From NCBI GenBank assembly GCA_029449235.1, contig JANATG010000012.1, positions 1,612,001-1,676,000 of the forward strand: a DNA stretch of 64,000 bases. The letters are read 5' to 3'. This stretch comes from Linnemannia schmuckeri (lineage: Eukaryota; Mortierellomycota; Mortierellomycetes; Mortierellales; Mortierellaceae). How positions within the stretch are numbered: the first letter of the stretch is position 1; each line of letters starts with the position of its first letter. Below are positions 1-12,426 of this stretch, piece by piece. Both the position numbers and the translations under genes were made by a program. Below the pieces are notes generated by a model that saw nothing but the letters and a program-made list of their open reading frames with translations, did not search any database and had not been told where the DNA came from.

Positions 1-632
1 TTGACCCCGGTTTGGCGCAGGAAGTCAATCGGTTTCACTGTTCCCACTTTCTTCTTCTTCCCTCCTCCTCCAGCACCAGCAGTAACGGGCGTGGCAGCAG
101 TCGTGGGTTTGTCCTTACCCTTACCATTACCACTGCCTTTGGTAGTAGTCTTGGGATGGAGCTGGTTCAAAAAGACGGGCATCTGACTATCGGAGTTGAC
201 GATCGCTTCGTAGGCTGCGTAGGTGTGCTTCGCCCTCGCTGTCGCTTTATCTGCCTTTTTCTTCTGTGCGTTTTTGCCCTCTGGAGATTTCACTGTAACT
301 GGCTTCTTGTTGATACCGCTATCGACGTCGTCGCGTTTGTGGAGCCTCTTGACATTGCCGCCACTGTTACTGTTCGCAGCAGGACCGGGAGATCCGCAGA
401 TGACGTGGAGGCCTTGGAAGGAGGCTGTGAGGGATGTCCATGAAGATGAGAGGCGTTTCAGAAGACCACCACCGTTGCGCGCTTGATGCTGAGGGTGATT
501 GTTTGATTTTAGGGCATGGTTGAAGTAGTTGTGGTTGTTGTTGTGAGAGATTGGTTTTGCGGTTGTGGTGGAGAGAGATAGAGATAAAACGAGAAAGGCG
601 ACAAGGGTTAGGGAAATGATGCGCCGTTGCAT
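1..632 (-). CDS. Secreted basic low-complexity protein, 3' end outside window
   Basis: The minus strand is open from an ATG at 632 to the window edge (about 210 codons), so the C-terminus is missing. The first 25 or so residues form a clear signal peptide: MQRR, a long Leu/Val/Ser core, then TTTAKP as a likely signal peptidase site. The mature part is rich in Asn, His, Ser, Gly and Lys. It contains dibasic sites (LLKR, VKR and HKR within the first ~105 residues) that a Kex2-type protease could cut. A Lys-rich stretch and a Gly/Thr/Lys linker follow before the window ends. I do not recognise the family; the visible part looks like a secreted precursor or wall-associated protein. No intron is evident. 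It is transcribed away from ISN1, across about 720 bp. Confidence 0.7.
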   Translation of the reverse strand, partial: MQRRIISLTLVAFLVLSLSLSTTTAKPISHNNNHNYFNHALKSNNHPQHQARNGGGLLKRLSSSWTSLTASFQGLHVICGSPGPAANSNSGGNVKRLHKRDDVDSGINKKPVTVKSPEGKNAQKKKADKATARAKHTYAAYEAIVNSDSQMPVFLNQLHPKTTTKGSGNGKGKDKPTTAATPVTAGAGGGGKKKKVGTVKPIDFLRQTGV

Positions 633-1354
633 TTTAAGAGCGTTGTCCTTAGAGTTGATTGTCATGGGTAAGATAAAAAAGCGAGTTGTAAAGGAGAGGA
701 AGGATAAGAGAATGAAAGGGATGTGTGCTTGGTATTGGAGATCGACATGGACAAGCACACAGGACGATCGGCAAAAGACGAAAGACAATGCAAAAAAAAA
801 AAAAAAAATGTTCAGTAGGCAAAACCGTTGCTAGTGAGGATTAAGGATAAGCAAGTCAATTCATGATGCCATCGATGTCTAAGGTATGATATTTCTAGGA
901 CTTTTTTTTATTGCCTATTGTATCATCTCACAACTTTCACATTGTAGTCAACATGGGTGGTTGTTAGTGTCCGTTTGTGAATCTGAAAAAAAAAAAATAG
1001 GGCGGGTATCTCGGTTTCACCTTAACCTGCGACTGACCACCACGCCAAAAAAAATATTTTTCTACGGATTCATATTTCACGCGTTTTTGGCGCAGAGAAA
1101 ATTTTTTGATAGGTCCACGTGGGAAGAATGAAAAGGGCTGTAAGTATCTTATGCGTCCTGTAAAACCATTCACGCCCACAAAACGTGGGGAAATTGCGGT
1201 TGATAAACCCCAGTTACTCATCTCTCCCTTCTTTCTTGTTTCTCTTGTTAGACTAGACCAAGGCAACCCTTATCGTTATCATACTTGTTATTGAAATTAG
1301 ATCGTTTATTACTCATACAAGAAGGACAGCGACAAGTACAAAAACGCATATATC
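633..1354. other. Intergenic region between secreted-protein gene and ISN1 3' end
   Basis: No supportable gene is seen. The region must hold the promoter of the minus-strand gene that starts at 632 and the 3' flank of ISN1. Short A runs lie near 791-808 and 988-997. The short open frames here have no protein-like composition. Confidence 0.5.
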
Positions 1355-3644
1355 TTATGCGTCCTCAGCAGGGATGGTCAAGAGAGGGGTGAGCTCCTTC
1401 AGGACGCCCTCAGTCTCTTCGGGACTGACAATCCAGAGAGTGCAGCAGCTCGATCTCGTGGCGAAATCATTTCCAGTCGACAGGAACTATATTTTCAAGA
1501 GTTGGAGAAAGGGTGGTTAGTCGCTATTCCTTTATGACAATGCGGGATACATAGCTCTGTAAGGATATCTCATCGTACCTGATCTCCAACGTGGACAGTA
1601 GCCTCGGGTGCAGCGCCCAAGTAGGTCTGAAGAACCTGGACACCAATCAACTTGTTACCACTATTTAGTCATAGTAAGAAAAAGGAATAACAACGTGTTA
1701 GTGCAATGAATCACCAGCCCAATTGAAGAAATCGATCAGCGATGCAACACCAAAATTAGCAGTAGAAACGTACATGTCGACGAAGACGTCGTTGCCGCCG
1801 TTAAAGACACAGAAGGGGATAGCAGTCTTGGAAGGTCCAGACATTTGCTGGTACTCCAGGAGACGCTGCTGGGTCGAAAGAACACACTCATCCAGCTGTT
1901 CGCGTGCAATCTTGGCGTTTTCAAGGGGGACAATACCGACAGCACGAGACTTGCGCAAGATCATGGCCTTCAAGTTCATTGCCGAGACTGATCGTTTCAA
2001 GTTCTCCTCTGCAACATCCAAAAGCTCCTGAATATCCTCGTGTTTCCAAGCAAGCATGTCTGAAGGCTGGTATGACCTAAGGAAGGTAAGGATGAAAGGA
2101 GTGGATAATTAGACAACAGTGCATCAAAATTGGAATTGACAGTGCAAATAAATACTTGAACACAAGGAGACTTACTCTGGGTGGATATAAGTGAGACCGA
2201 CAACGGGCTCGCCAGTGGCATCAGACTTCTTCCAGCCACAACGGAACAAGTAGTTACACTCGCCACCGAGGACGTAGAAGCGTTCGAGCAACTTCTCCGA
2301 GAGCTTCTGCTGATCAAAAACGCGCAAGAGACCCATGAGACGTTCCTCGTACTTGCCAGCATCGCCGGGGTATCCAGCAGCAGTGACGATGGCCACCCGG
2401 AGACCGGCGCGCATCAACGTGATCAGGAGAGGGATGAGAGGAGAGGCTTCGGTGAAAGATGTGCCATCGTCATAGAGGGTCATGTCTCCGTCGCTATCAT
2501 TTTTTATGATAAGAGGGTGGGTGGGAGAAACAAGGTTAGGGTTTGCATTGACATCAGCTGAATGAAAATAAGAGAATACATGCAGAGGTAACAAAATAAT
2601 TTGTTGCTTGTCGCTCATTCATGCATGATGCAGGCAGAAATGTGAACGAATGGTAAAGTGGGAACAAACTTACAAGGTGATGAGGTTGATGGTAGGTGCA
2701 ATAGCCATAACTTGAGCAGTGTTCAGGATTCTATATAGTCCAAATCAATGACGAGGAATTCAGTAACTCCATAAAAGGTCGTATGATCATGCAAAAGATC
2801 TGTGGGCATATCAATGATGCAGGAAGTCGTCGAGAGTAGGAGCTACTTGCTTGCTTACCTGCGAATGTCATTGAAGGAGGGAGGTACAAAGCGTCTGGCA
2901 GCAATTGAGTGCTTTGCGTTGGCAACCAAAAAGGCAGCCTCGAGAGGCAAAGGCGTAAAGAACGAAGCGACCGAGGGCACGATCCTGTGGAGTCTCGAGT
3001 GTTCAGGGACACCCTTGACAGCCTTGCGTCTGTGCTCCTCGATCATGACCTCGACAGACTTCATGATCTCAAGGTATCGTTGAAGGTTGGCATCGACCAT
3101 GGGCTTCTCTTCCTCCTGGTAGTCATTCCTGTCATCTTGGTTGACGTTTGAGGTACCGTTGCCGGTGGCGAGGATGGTATCAATGGACTCGTGTCCGCTG
3201 ATCTGGGGCGAAGTGAGGACGGGCTTGCGAGGCTTGGCGTGGAGGATGAAGGGAGTGAGGAGGAGGCCCTTGATGAATTCGATGAGGGGGTCGCGTTTCT
3301 ATTGGTTCAGGAGGTAGGGGGACAGGTGAGTACATACTTTCAGGAACCATACGCATGAAAAGTAGCATGAAAGGAAGGGGATGAGAAACTTGTTGCTGTT
3401 GTTGTTGTTGTTGTTATTGTTGTTGTTGTTGTTGCGTGTTCTAGACTTACATGGGCACGGAGCTGGTAGTTGATCTACAATGGGTAATTGTATGGAAGAG
3501 AATGAATGAAATGAAGAGTGTTAGGGACAAGGTCGACTGTCATGGGTACGATGTTGACATGGGCAATTGCATTTGCCATTGTGAGACATGTGTGACAGGT
3601 ATGACGACAGTTGACATGGGACTTACTCTGTAGGACGAGGTCAT
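1355..3644 (-). CDS. ISN1: IMP-specific 5'-nucleotidase
   Basis: Hydrolyses IMP to inosine in cytosolic purine salvage. Eight exons join in one frame to 457 aa: 3644-3627, 3474-3451, 3298-2859, 2730-2674, 2493-2176, 2076-1774, 1660-1579 and 1486-1355, all GT-AG. The HAD-type nucleophile motif FDGDMTLYDDG spans residues about 180-190; exon 5 starts inside this motif. Other family hallmarks are the AARRFVPPSFNDIR block, GIVTAAGYPGDAGKYEERL-like core, LGGECNYLFRC, FNGGNDVFVDIG and the C-terminal HVGDQF followed by NDFATR. The start MTSSYR followed by INYQLRAH matches the family N-terminus, which requires two microexons of 18 and 24 nt. Length is close to yeast Isn1 (450 aa). It diverges from the cytochrome b5 reductase gene. 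Confidence 0.95.
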
Positions 3645-5076
3645 GGCTGAGTGTGGGAAAGTAGATGTGGTAGAGTGGTGTGTGTTAGGAGTGTGTTGTG
3701 TGGTAGGAGTGTTATGTGGTAGAGTGTGTTGGGGGTGGTGTACAGGGTGAGTAGAAATACAAGAAGAACAAGACAAGAACAGGAGAACAAGAAGAAACAA
3801 GAAGAACAGAAGAACAGAAGAAGAAACAAAAAGAAAAAACCAGCGCGGAGATCGCGACCCCTTTTATACTTGTCGATAACAAGCTCGACACCCAATGAAC
3901 CTTATATGTATGCCACTCAGCCCCTGAGTGCCCTTTTGTCCTTTTCTCGTACTTTACCACGGGCACACAACACATTGTTAGTCGGTCGTTGATAGCGAAC
4001 TCTCTTACTGTCCTATCACTACTTTGCTCTATGTCCTTTTGTAGCCTTGGTCTCGTAGTCGGCATCCTATTCGCTCTCAAGTGATCTGTATCCACTTTTT
4101 TTCCCTTTTTCCTGGAGTGGGGAAGAGACACACCCCTTAAATGCCTTGAATGCGGGGAGGAGGATGATAGTTAAAAAAGGCAGTCCCTTTTTACACTTCC
4201 ACTGCTGCCCGAGTCTGATTGGCTAATTGCGGCTTCTTGGGATTCCTTTCACTTGTTTTCATTTCTTTGCTTGCTTGTTGCTGGCACCGCATCGTGTCTG
4301 TGTGCCTGGGAGAAGGGTCTCCTGCATTTAGAGTGATAAGGACCTGTTAGTAACAGAAAACGAAGACGCCACCATTGCTGATCACTCTGTTGATTCTCAG
4401 TTATCAGAGTCAATCAGCTCAGGAACAATCAGTTACGAACAGCAAACAATAGTGTGCAAATGAAGAGACGAAAATGAAGATGTGCTGAGAGAGAAAAAGA
4501 AGCCAAGAGCTTACAAGAGAAGCCTGAAAGTGGAGATGAATGTGCGCATGGACACAGACTGTTAGCGTGTGTTGTAGTATATATGCCAAGGATTGATTGA
4601 GAGCATATGAACGTAAAGAAGGTTAGTAACCAACGACAGGAAGAGGAGTAGGAGACCGAGCCGTGCTGGATCTTGTTGTTTATTTGTTATGTGAATATTT
4701 TAGTATCTACAAGCGCCATTTGACACATGCGGCATGTGTGTGTGTCTCTGTTTCGAGTGTGTTGAGTTGGGTGCACAGTTATGTGGCATGTTATTGTTAA
4801 TGACAAATTGGATTTGCACACAGACTGGTCCGGTCCTCCCGTTGGTCTCTCTTATCGAAAGTCTCCTTTTGGGTTGACGATCCAAACTCTTTTTGTAGTG
4901 GTCTGATTTTGTTCTCAGTGCCAAACATTTTTCCTCTGTGCCTTGTGCCTGACTGGTTCCCGTCCTTTTTTTTTTTGTACCTTTAATTCTTTTTCCTCTT
5001 TCTTCTTTCTTCTTCACCTTTCTTTCCCTCTCTCCCCTCCTCCTCCTCCTTCCTCTTCGACCAACCCGACTGCAAG
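3645..5076. other. Divergent promoter region ISN1 / cytochrome b5 reductase
   Basis: This 1.4-kb gap separates two divergent genes. It holds a GT-rich stretch near 3655-3740, the ISN1 TATA-like box, and a pyrimidine-rich tract (about 4965-5060) just before the reductase ATG, typical of a core promoter or 5' leader. No coding potential is seen. Confidence 0.5.
3861..3868 (-). promoter_or_regulatory. TATA box of ISN1
   Basis: TATAAAAG on the minus strand, about 215 bp upstream of the ISN1 ATG. It is the only strong TATA-like element in this promoter. Assignment is by position only. Confidence 0.45.
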
Positions 5077-6781
5077 ATGACCCTCTCCAACCCCGCCATC
5101 GCTGCCTGCTCAGGTGCTCTCCTCATCGGTGCCTATTTTGTTGACCCCAACGCTGTCCCCTTCGTCGCTGCCGGTGTTGCCGCCACCTGGGCCCGCATCC
5201 TCTTCAAGAAGACTGCCATCAGAAGTACGCGCACCGTCCTTCCCTCTTTCTTTTCTCCATGGACAAACCCTTGGCTCTTGCATTTCACGCTCATCTTTCT
5301 AGATCCCTTTCCCGATGAGAGCAAGGATCAACAAGGCGGAATGAGCTTCTTTTTTGATTCTTTTGGCTAACCTCAACACTCGCACCAACTTTTTTCGTCC
5401 GCTTCCGATAGTTCCTCCATTGGATCCCAAGGAGTACCGCAAGTTCAAGTTGGTTGACAAGGTCGTCTGCAGTCCCAACACTGCCATGTAAGTTGATCTA
5501 CTTACAGTCTTGGCTTTTTCGTCAGATCACCCTCGTTCATCTCTTTCCCTGTTTCCCGATGAAAGTAGATGTGGGAACCCAAAAATATTTTAAGCCCAGT
5601 TAGGCAATCAGGCACTGAGAGGCTTTTTACCCCAACGGAATAACAGGACAATTGGATTCTAAAACATCGTTGCTGACACTCTCTTTCTTTCATTGAAACC
5701 TCTCTAGGTACAAGTTTGCGCTCCCTAACGAGGATGACATCTTGAACTTGCCCATTGGACAGCACATTTCCATCATGGCTAACATTAACGGAAAGGAGAT
5801 CTCTCGCAGCTACACTCCCACCAGCAGCAGCGACGACATCGGACACTTTGTCCTCTGCATCAAGGTACATTTCTTACCCGCTCTTTCATTCTTTTCCATA
5901 CTTTTTTCCCCAGCAAGACATGCAGAATGGGAAATAAGGGGCTAAGCAGGACTATCTATCTTCTTGCAAGTTGTGTTATATTTGGTATGTCGGCCATTTG
6001 CGTCAATAGATTCTAACAAATAGCCTTTTATTACTAGGCTTACCCTCAAGGAAACATCTCGAAGATGTTCTCTGAGCTCGCCATTGGCGACACCATCAAT
6101 GCCCGTGGACCTAAGGGACAATTCAACTACTCTGCCAACATGTGCCGTGAGATCGGAATGATTGCTGGCGGTACCGGACTTACCCCCATGCTCCAGGTAC
6201 GTTTTATGTCCGATCTGATTAGACCAACAACTGATCAGCTGACCAACTCCAACAGAGTCAAGCGTTGTTGTTATCGTTACTTTTATCATCAACAAGGAGT
6301 ATCAACTGATCAGCGCTTTTGCGACAAGACGACGATCAATGATCATTGCAAGAGTCTATTAATATTCCCAAAAGGAAAGACATAATAATGGTCATTAACA
6401 CATTCAACGTGCTATTACAAATAGATCATCCGCGCGATTGTCAAGAACCCCGCAGATAAGACCATCGTCAATTTCATCTTTGCCAACGTCACCGAGGAGG
6501 ACATCATCTTGAAGGCTGAGCTTGACCTCCTCTCCAAGAAGCACCCTCAGTTCAAGGTCTACTACGTCCTCAACACCCCTCCCGAGGGCTGGACCGGCGG
6601 TGTTGGCTTCGTCAACGCTGACATGATCAAGGAGCACATGCCCAAGCCCGCTGCCGACATCAAGGTCCTCCTCTGTGGACCTCCTCCTATGATCTCTGCC
6701 ATGTCCAAGATTACCCAGGATCTCGGTTACGACAAGGTCAACGCTGTCTCCAAGTTGCCCGACCAGGTCTTTAAGTTTTAA
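5077..6781 (+). CDS. CBR1: NADH-cytochrome b5 reductase
   Basis: FAD flavoenzyme that passes electrons from NADH to cytochrome b5, for fatty-acid desaturation and sterol synthesis at the ER or mitochondrial outer membrane. Five exons (5077-5224, 5412-5487, 5708-5864, 6038-6196, 6425-6781) give 298 aa. A hydrophobic N-terminal anchor covers about residues 5-40. The FAD site RSYTPTS lies at 108-114, the NADH-binding GGTGLTPM at 171-178, and the family CGPPPM motif is in the last exon. The protein ends in LPDQVFKF, the usual family C-terminus. I cannot separate the CBR1 and MCR1 paralogues with certainty; the short anchor without a long presequence favours CBR1-like. A TC-rich leader sits just before the ATG and an AATAAA follows about 105 bp after the stop. 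Confidence 0.95.
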
Positions 6782-6886
6782 ATGCATTGTCACACGACCC
6801 TGCCTTCTTGTTGTTATCTATTTTGTTTTCCCTATTTTGCATTTTCAGATTGAAGCCTCCCTTTTTTTTGCTCAAGGCGCATTCTG

Positions 6887-6892
6887 AATAAA
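6887..6892 (+). terminator. Polyadenylation signal of cytochrome b5 reductase gene
   Basis: AATAAA 106 bp after the stop codon, following a T-rich stretch. This is the normal position for a fungal 3' end signal. Confidence 0.5.
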
Positions 6893-7510
6893 GACTTTCT
6901 TACATGAGCGAAAACTAAGATCAGCAATGTGTGGCTTGTCACAACTTTACAAGCTGAGCGAGAAGAGTCCTAAAAATTGTTGTTCTTGACGGTGCAGAGG
7001 CGGAGGCGTGGGGCAGTGGACCCTGTTTATATGCCATATGACATGATGATGAATGGAGGCTGAATACTGTGGGCACCTGTGCTGTTCTGTACATTTGTGT
7101 GGTGGTGTGAGATAGATTGGAGTTTTGGGTCGCCTGAATGATTGTGATCGCTCTTCGCCGATATGTATGTGAACATTTGAATGACGAGAAGCAGTCCTTC
7201 TTTTGCTTACGCTTTCGCTATTCTTTTTTTCTTTTCTTTTTTTTTTTTTAATCAAAATTCGTCGTTTCGCGCTGTCTGTCACCTTCAAACTCCTCCTTCG
7301 TCACCACACTCACACTTCTTTGGTTCGTTCTTTGCCCTTCCTTTTCCTTCTTTCTTTTCCTTCTCTTTCTCCCTTTTCTCTCTTTAACTCGCATCCTCGC
7401 TCCAATCCTATCCTTATTCCCACTTCCTTCTTGTGACGACTGTATACATATCCTTACCCTCTTCTTGAATTCACACCTCATAAAACAACTCTCACCCTCA
7501 AAAATTCACA
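6893..7510. other. Intergenic region with pyrimidine-rich NMA111 leader
   Basis: About 600 bp between two tandem plus-strand genes. From 7195 to 7440 the plus strand is strongly T/C-rich (TTTTCTTT, CTTTCTTTTCC), which looks like the core promoter and leader of the downstream gene. Nothing else is seen. Confidence 0.45.
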
Positions 7511-10500
7511 ATGGAAATCGACCTGACAGACTCCCCAAGCGCGACATCAGTCTCAACCCCAACCGATGGCGGCCTCCATCTCCACAAGAGGCGTCGCACC
7601 GACGACCCCGCCTCCGACAGAGATGACATCAGCAGCTTAAGGACAGACCCCGAAGCCGACGACTCTCACATCCACCCCCTCAATGGAGGTAGTGCATCCA
7701 ATAACAACCCTGCAGCTGAATCTACGCGCACGACAGTTGTTCTTAGTGAACCTCCACAATGGCAGAGGGTCATCGAGAAGGCTGTCAAGGCCATTGTCTC
7801 GATCAGGTTCAGTCAAGTCTCGGCTTTTGATACCGAAGGTAATAATTCAAGCTTTTTTTTTTTTTTTTTTTTTTTTTTTCCTTGTGCGTTGATCATTCTG
7901 GGAGGAAGGAGGGCAAGGGAAGGGGAACGTGTGATCAGCAACATTACAATGCATCTTTTCTGGCTTTCATGGCAAAGCTGGAACTACATCGTCTTGGATG
8001 GCAAAGAATCCGACAACAGAGTGAGGATGAACAAGACAAGACGACCAACAGCAGCAGGCGGCGATAACAACAACAATAAGCACATCAACAGGAACGACAA
8101 CTAAAAGGCCAAAAAAGGAGGCGGGTTCATCAGACGACGATAAAAAAAGTGAGCATACGTTGGTTGTGCTTCTTGGATTCGTGGATGTTGGCGAAGAAGA
8201 TAATTAAAGACTGATACACCCGTATCAACACAAGCCATGGATTCATCCAGAGGATGCTTCTAGCGGAGGCTTTTGTCGCATTTTTCAGGTGTTACTTTTG
8301 AGGGCGTGCGTGCTTGTGTGTACGAAGGGGTGTGTCTGTGTATCCATGTTGATTACCCCCGGCAGCAGATGTAACAGGACTTGGACCAAGGGTGTGAGGC
8401 GACATGCAGATACACAACTGGAAGCAACAACGACAACATCAACAAACTAACAAAAAAAGAAATCGAATTCGTCAATGAACGAGCAATAAGCCCAATACAC
8501 CCCCGACATATGAGCCTGCATAAACCGACCTATCTTTGTGTCCATGCACACTAATATGTGGCAAGGCCATTCATTGATCGAGTACTCGCGACCGATCGGA
8601 TGTAAAAAAAGCAATAGTTTCGCCAATATCACTAACCATTGATTGCGCTGCCTTACCGCATCGTTTTCTACTAGGCCCCGAGACTTCAGAAGCATCAGGA
8701 TTCATTGTCGATGCGGAGCGTGGATTGATCCTCACAAACAGGTTAGCGCCCCCAGCTTATCGAATGAATGCTTACGCAGCGTGTAGTGACGTACCAATTT
8801 CCCTTTGACTACTGCTGACCCTGAACGTCAACATCTTATCTGCTCGGCTCTTAGACATGTTGCCTGTGCTGGACCTTTTGTCGGAGAGGCTGTCTGTCAC
8901 GACCACGAGGAGGTCGACGTTTTTCCAGTATACAGAGATCCCGTCCACGACTTTGGGTACGTCGGAATTTTGTCATCTAGGGACTATTTTTTTTAATGTG
9001 CGATCCGTTTCATCTCGACAAAACAGGAACAAGAAAACAAAAAAGCGAACGGGACGAAAGGGGATAATCGCATCAACAACAAACAAAAACAAACAAAAAC
9101 GCAGAGCTGCATGCTAACCATTGTTGACCAAACACAATTGGTTCAATTCCCACCTCCTTACTTTTCTCACTGGCAACCTATAGCTTCTTGAAGTTTGACC
9201 CCTCCAAGATCAAGTACATGGAGGTGACCTCGATCCCACTGGTGCCCGAGATGGCCAAGGTCGGCATTGATATTCGTGTCGTAGGTAACGATGCAGGAGA
9301 GAAGCTTTCAATTTTATCTGGATCTATCTCTCGTCTCGACCGTAACGCCCCCGAATACGGTGATCTGACATATAATGACTTCAAGTACGTAAAGCAAAGG
9401 AAAAGCTATTTGCATCTGGGCTCATAGCGAAATGATGTCATCACAAATATGATGCAGATGTGGCAGTTCAGTTGTTGATCGATCTTTTTTTTACTCAATG
9501 TTCAACTTACATAGCACCTTCTACCTTCAGGCTGCTTCTAGTACCAGTGGAGGATCCAGTGGCTCGCCTGTTATTGATATCAACGGAAACGCAGTGGCAT
9601 TGCAGGCAGGAGGCAGTTTGAAGGCAGCTACGGATTTCTTCCTCCCTCTGGATCGTGTTCGTCGCGCATTGAACTTCATTCAGGAGGGCAAGCCTGTGGC
9701 CCGTGGCACCATCCAAACACAGTTCCTGTACCGACCCTTTGACGAGACGCGCCGTCTTGGATTGAGCCAAGAGACTGAGGCTTTGGTCCGTGCGAGCTTC
9801 CCCGAGGAGATTGGAATGTTGGTTGCTGAGACTGTTTTGCCCAAGGGACCTGCCTCTAGCTTCTTGGAGGAGGGCGATATCCTTGTTTCGATCAACGGAG
9901 AGCTGATCACCAAGTTTGTGCCATTGGAGGATTGTCTGGATCGCAACGTTGGGAAGGAGATCGAGATTCTCGCAGAGCGCGGTGGCGAGCAGAGGAGGGT
10001 CAAGGTCACCGTTCAGGATCTTCACAGCATCACACCTGATCGCTACGTCGAGATCGGAGGCTCCAAGTTGAACAACCTCAGTTACCAGCTCGCCCGCAGC
10101 TTCTGTGTCCCTGTCAGCGGCGTCTATGTTTCAGAGCCAAGCGGGATGTTCAGATTCGACGGACCCGATCGTGGTTGGATCATTTCTTCCATTGACAATC
10201 AGGCAATTCACAACCTGGATGACTTTATCGAGGTCATGCAGACGATACCCGACAGAGAGCGCATTCCTGTCGTGTATTATTCGATTGGAGACGTTCACAC
10301 CACCAGCGTTGCTGTTGTTCAGGTCGAGCGTCACTGGAGCCGATTCCGGTTAGCTGTCAGGAACGACCAGACTGGACTGTGGGATTTCACCAACTTGGGA
10401 GCACCTCTGCCACCCAAACCTATTGTTCCTTCGACTGTCAAGTTTTTGGAATTGGACGAGTCTCTGGGACCAGCCAAGGAGCTTTTTAGCTGTATGGTCA

Positions 10501-12129
10501 AGGTCAGCTACTACATGCCCTGCCGTATCGATGGCTTTCCCAAAAGCAGAGTAAGTTGAAATGGGCCTGGTTTGTGACTGAATGGACATTTGATTATTTA
10601 TGCAGCATTTGCTGACGTGTTTTTATTTTAATTTGCTACTAATAGAAATACGGTGCAGGATTGGTGGTTGATGCGGAGCGTGGATTGATTGTCATTTCAC
10701 GCAACATTGTACCTTTTGCCATGGGAGACCTGAGCATTACCATTGCCGACTCAATCATTGTTCCAGGAAAGGTCGTGTACTTGCACCCAACCCACAACTT
10801 TGCCATCATTTCGTACAACCCCAAGGATGTCGGCGGCACTCCCATTCAGTCGGCCAAGATTTCACCCATCAACCTTGTTCAGGGACACCAGGTCTCTCTT
10901 GTCGCCTTCAACCACAACCAACGCCCCATCTGTCTTAGGACTGTTGTTACCGATATTACCAGTGTGACCATCCCCCACAACGGAACACCTCGTTTCAGAG
11001 GCATCAACTTGGATGCCATCACGTTGGATACGCCCCTGGCTCAACAGTGCTCGTCTGGTGTCTTGGCTGACAGCGAAGGCCGTGTTCAGGGATTGTGGCT
11101 GTCGTACCTAGGAGAACGCAATAATTCGGGACGTGACAACGAGTACTATCTCGGATTGCATATCTCGACCATTATGCCCGTCCTTCAACCTATGCAGGAG
11201 GGTCTTTACCCCAAGTTGCGCAACTTGAACATCGAGGTCATGCCCGTTCAGATGGCTCAAGCTCGCCACATGGGTCTCACAGATACCTGGGTCAAGAAAG
11301 TCGAGGAGGCCAACCCATCTCGCCACCACATCTTTATGGTTCGTCGGACAGAGACTGGATCAGTTTCGGCATCGATTTTGCAGGAGCTGGATTTGATCTT
11401 GAGTATCAACGGCAAGGTGATTACGCGCATGTACGAGCTGGATGTCCAGTATGATGCGACGGAACTGGACATTGTTGTGCTGAGGAAGAAGGCAGAGGTC
11501 AAGTTGACTGTTCCTACCGAGCCCATCAGTGGACAGGGCACCAACCGGTTGGTGATCTGGGCAGGAGCCATGATGCACGAGCCTCACAAAGCCGTTCTCC
11601 AGCAGAGCAAGACTTTGCCCAGTCGTGTCTATGTTAGCGCCCGCTCCAAGGGTTCGCCCTCTTACATGTACGGCATGGTCCCCACAATGTGGATCACGCA
11701 TATCAACGGCACCCCTACCCCTGATCTGGACTCTTTGCTGACTGCCGTCAAGAAGTGCCAGGATAACTCGTACGTCCGTGTCAAGGCCATGAGCTTTGAC
11801 ATGGTCCCCACCGTCCTCAGCATCAAGACTAACATGCATTACTGGTACGTACTTCTTTACTAATCCTGCTGTATTTGTGTTGGACGGCAAATTTTCGTCA
11901 AGAAAGAAACTAACCGTAACTCAATTTTCTCTTGGTAAATAGGCCAACGGCAGAGATGGTTAGGGATGATAACGAGGAGTCTGGATGGCGCAAGGTTGTT
12001 GATGCTCCTGCTGTGACTGTAGCCAACGGCGAGAGCTCGATGACAGCAGAGGAGGACAGGGACGAGACTGTTGCTGTGATTGTGGATGGAGAGGAAGTTG
12101 ATATGGAAGATGACAACGCTGGAAACTAA
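7511..12129 (+). CDS. NMA111: Nuclear HtrA-like serine protease (pro-apoptotic)
   Basis: Seven exons (7511-7838, 8675-8741, 8855-8956, 9184-9384, 9515-10550, 10646-11844, 11943-12129) close to 1,039 aa, in the range of fungal Nma111. The N-terminus has a basic nuclear signal, KRRR at residues 26-29. The catalytic triad is intact: His133 in NRHV (codon 132 split by intron 2), Asp164 in VHDFGF, and Ser248 in GGSSGSP. PDZ-like segments follow. The second half repeats the trypsin fold in degenerate form (GLVVDAERGL, then NIVPF in place of RHV), as known for this family. Known role: nuclear stress-induced protease that cleaves the IAP Bir1 and promotes cell death. The tail after residue about 980 is acidic. 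Intron 1 is unusually long (836 nt) and has a T27 tract. Confidence 0.97.
7853..7879 (+). repeat. T27 homopolymer in NMA111 intron 1
   Basis: A run of about 27 T lies 15 bp inside the donor of intron 1. It is far from the acceptor at 8674, so it is not the polypyrimidine tract. The remaining 790 nt of this intron have no coding or RNA gene that I can support. Confidence 0.8.
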
Positions 12130-12395
12130 AACAATAGATTCTATTGCATTGTTTCATTTTCTTCCTTTCACTTCTGCTCATGTTTGCCATTGATTTTTCC
12201 TCCTCACTTTGTTGATCCATTCATTTTCACACGCATCGCTTTGTTTAGCCATAGAAAACTACTCTTTCATTACCCTTTTTTTTCTTGCTTCGTTACGTTT
12301 GTATGATTGTTTTTTATCTTTTTTTTTCATCTTGTTCATTACTTCTTGACTCCTGTCTATTTATCCTAAAAAGGACATTAAAGTCATATTTTATC

Positions 12396-12426
<31 letters not shown>

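Noticed and set aside
7030..7070. C/D-box snoRNA-like motifs (ATGATGA then CTGA)
   Set aside because: The boxes are only about 10 nt apart, too close for a guide region, and no terminal stem is present.
8447..8695. Minus-strand 82-codon open frame inside NMA111 intron 1
   Set aside because: Low-quality composition, overlaps exon 2 in antisense, and shows no family motif or promoter.
9100..9180. Possible tRNA 3' half in NMA111 intron 3 (GGTTCAATTCC, B-box-like)
   Set aside because: No matching A box, acceptor stem or anticodon arm at the right distance. A chance B-box match is more likely.
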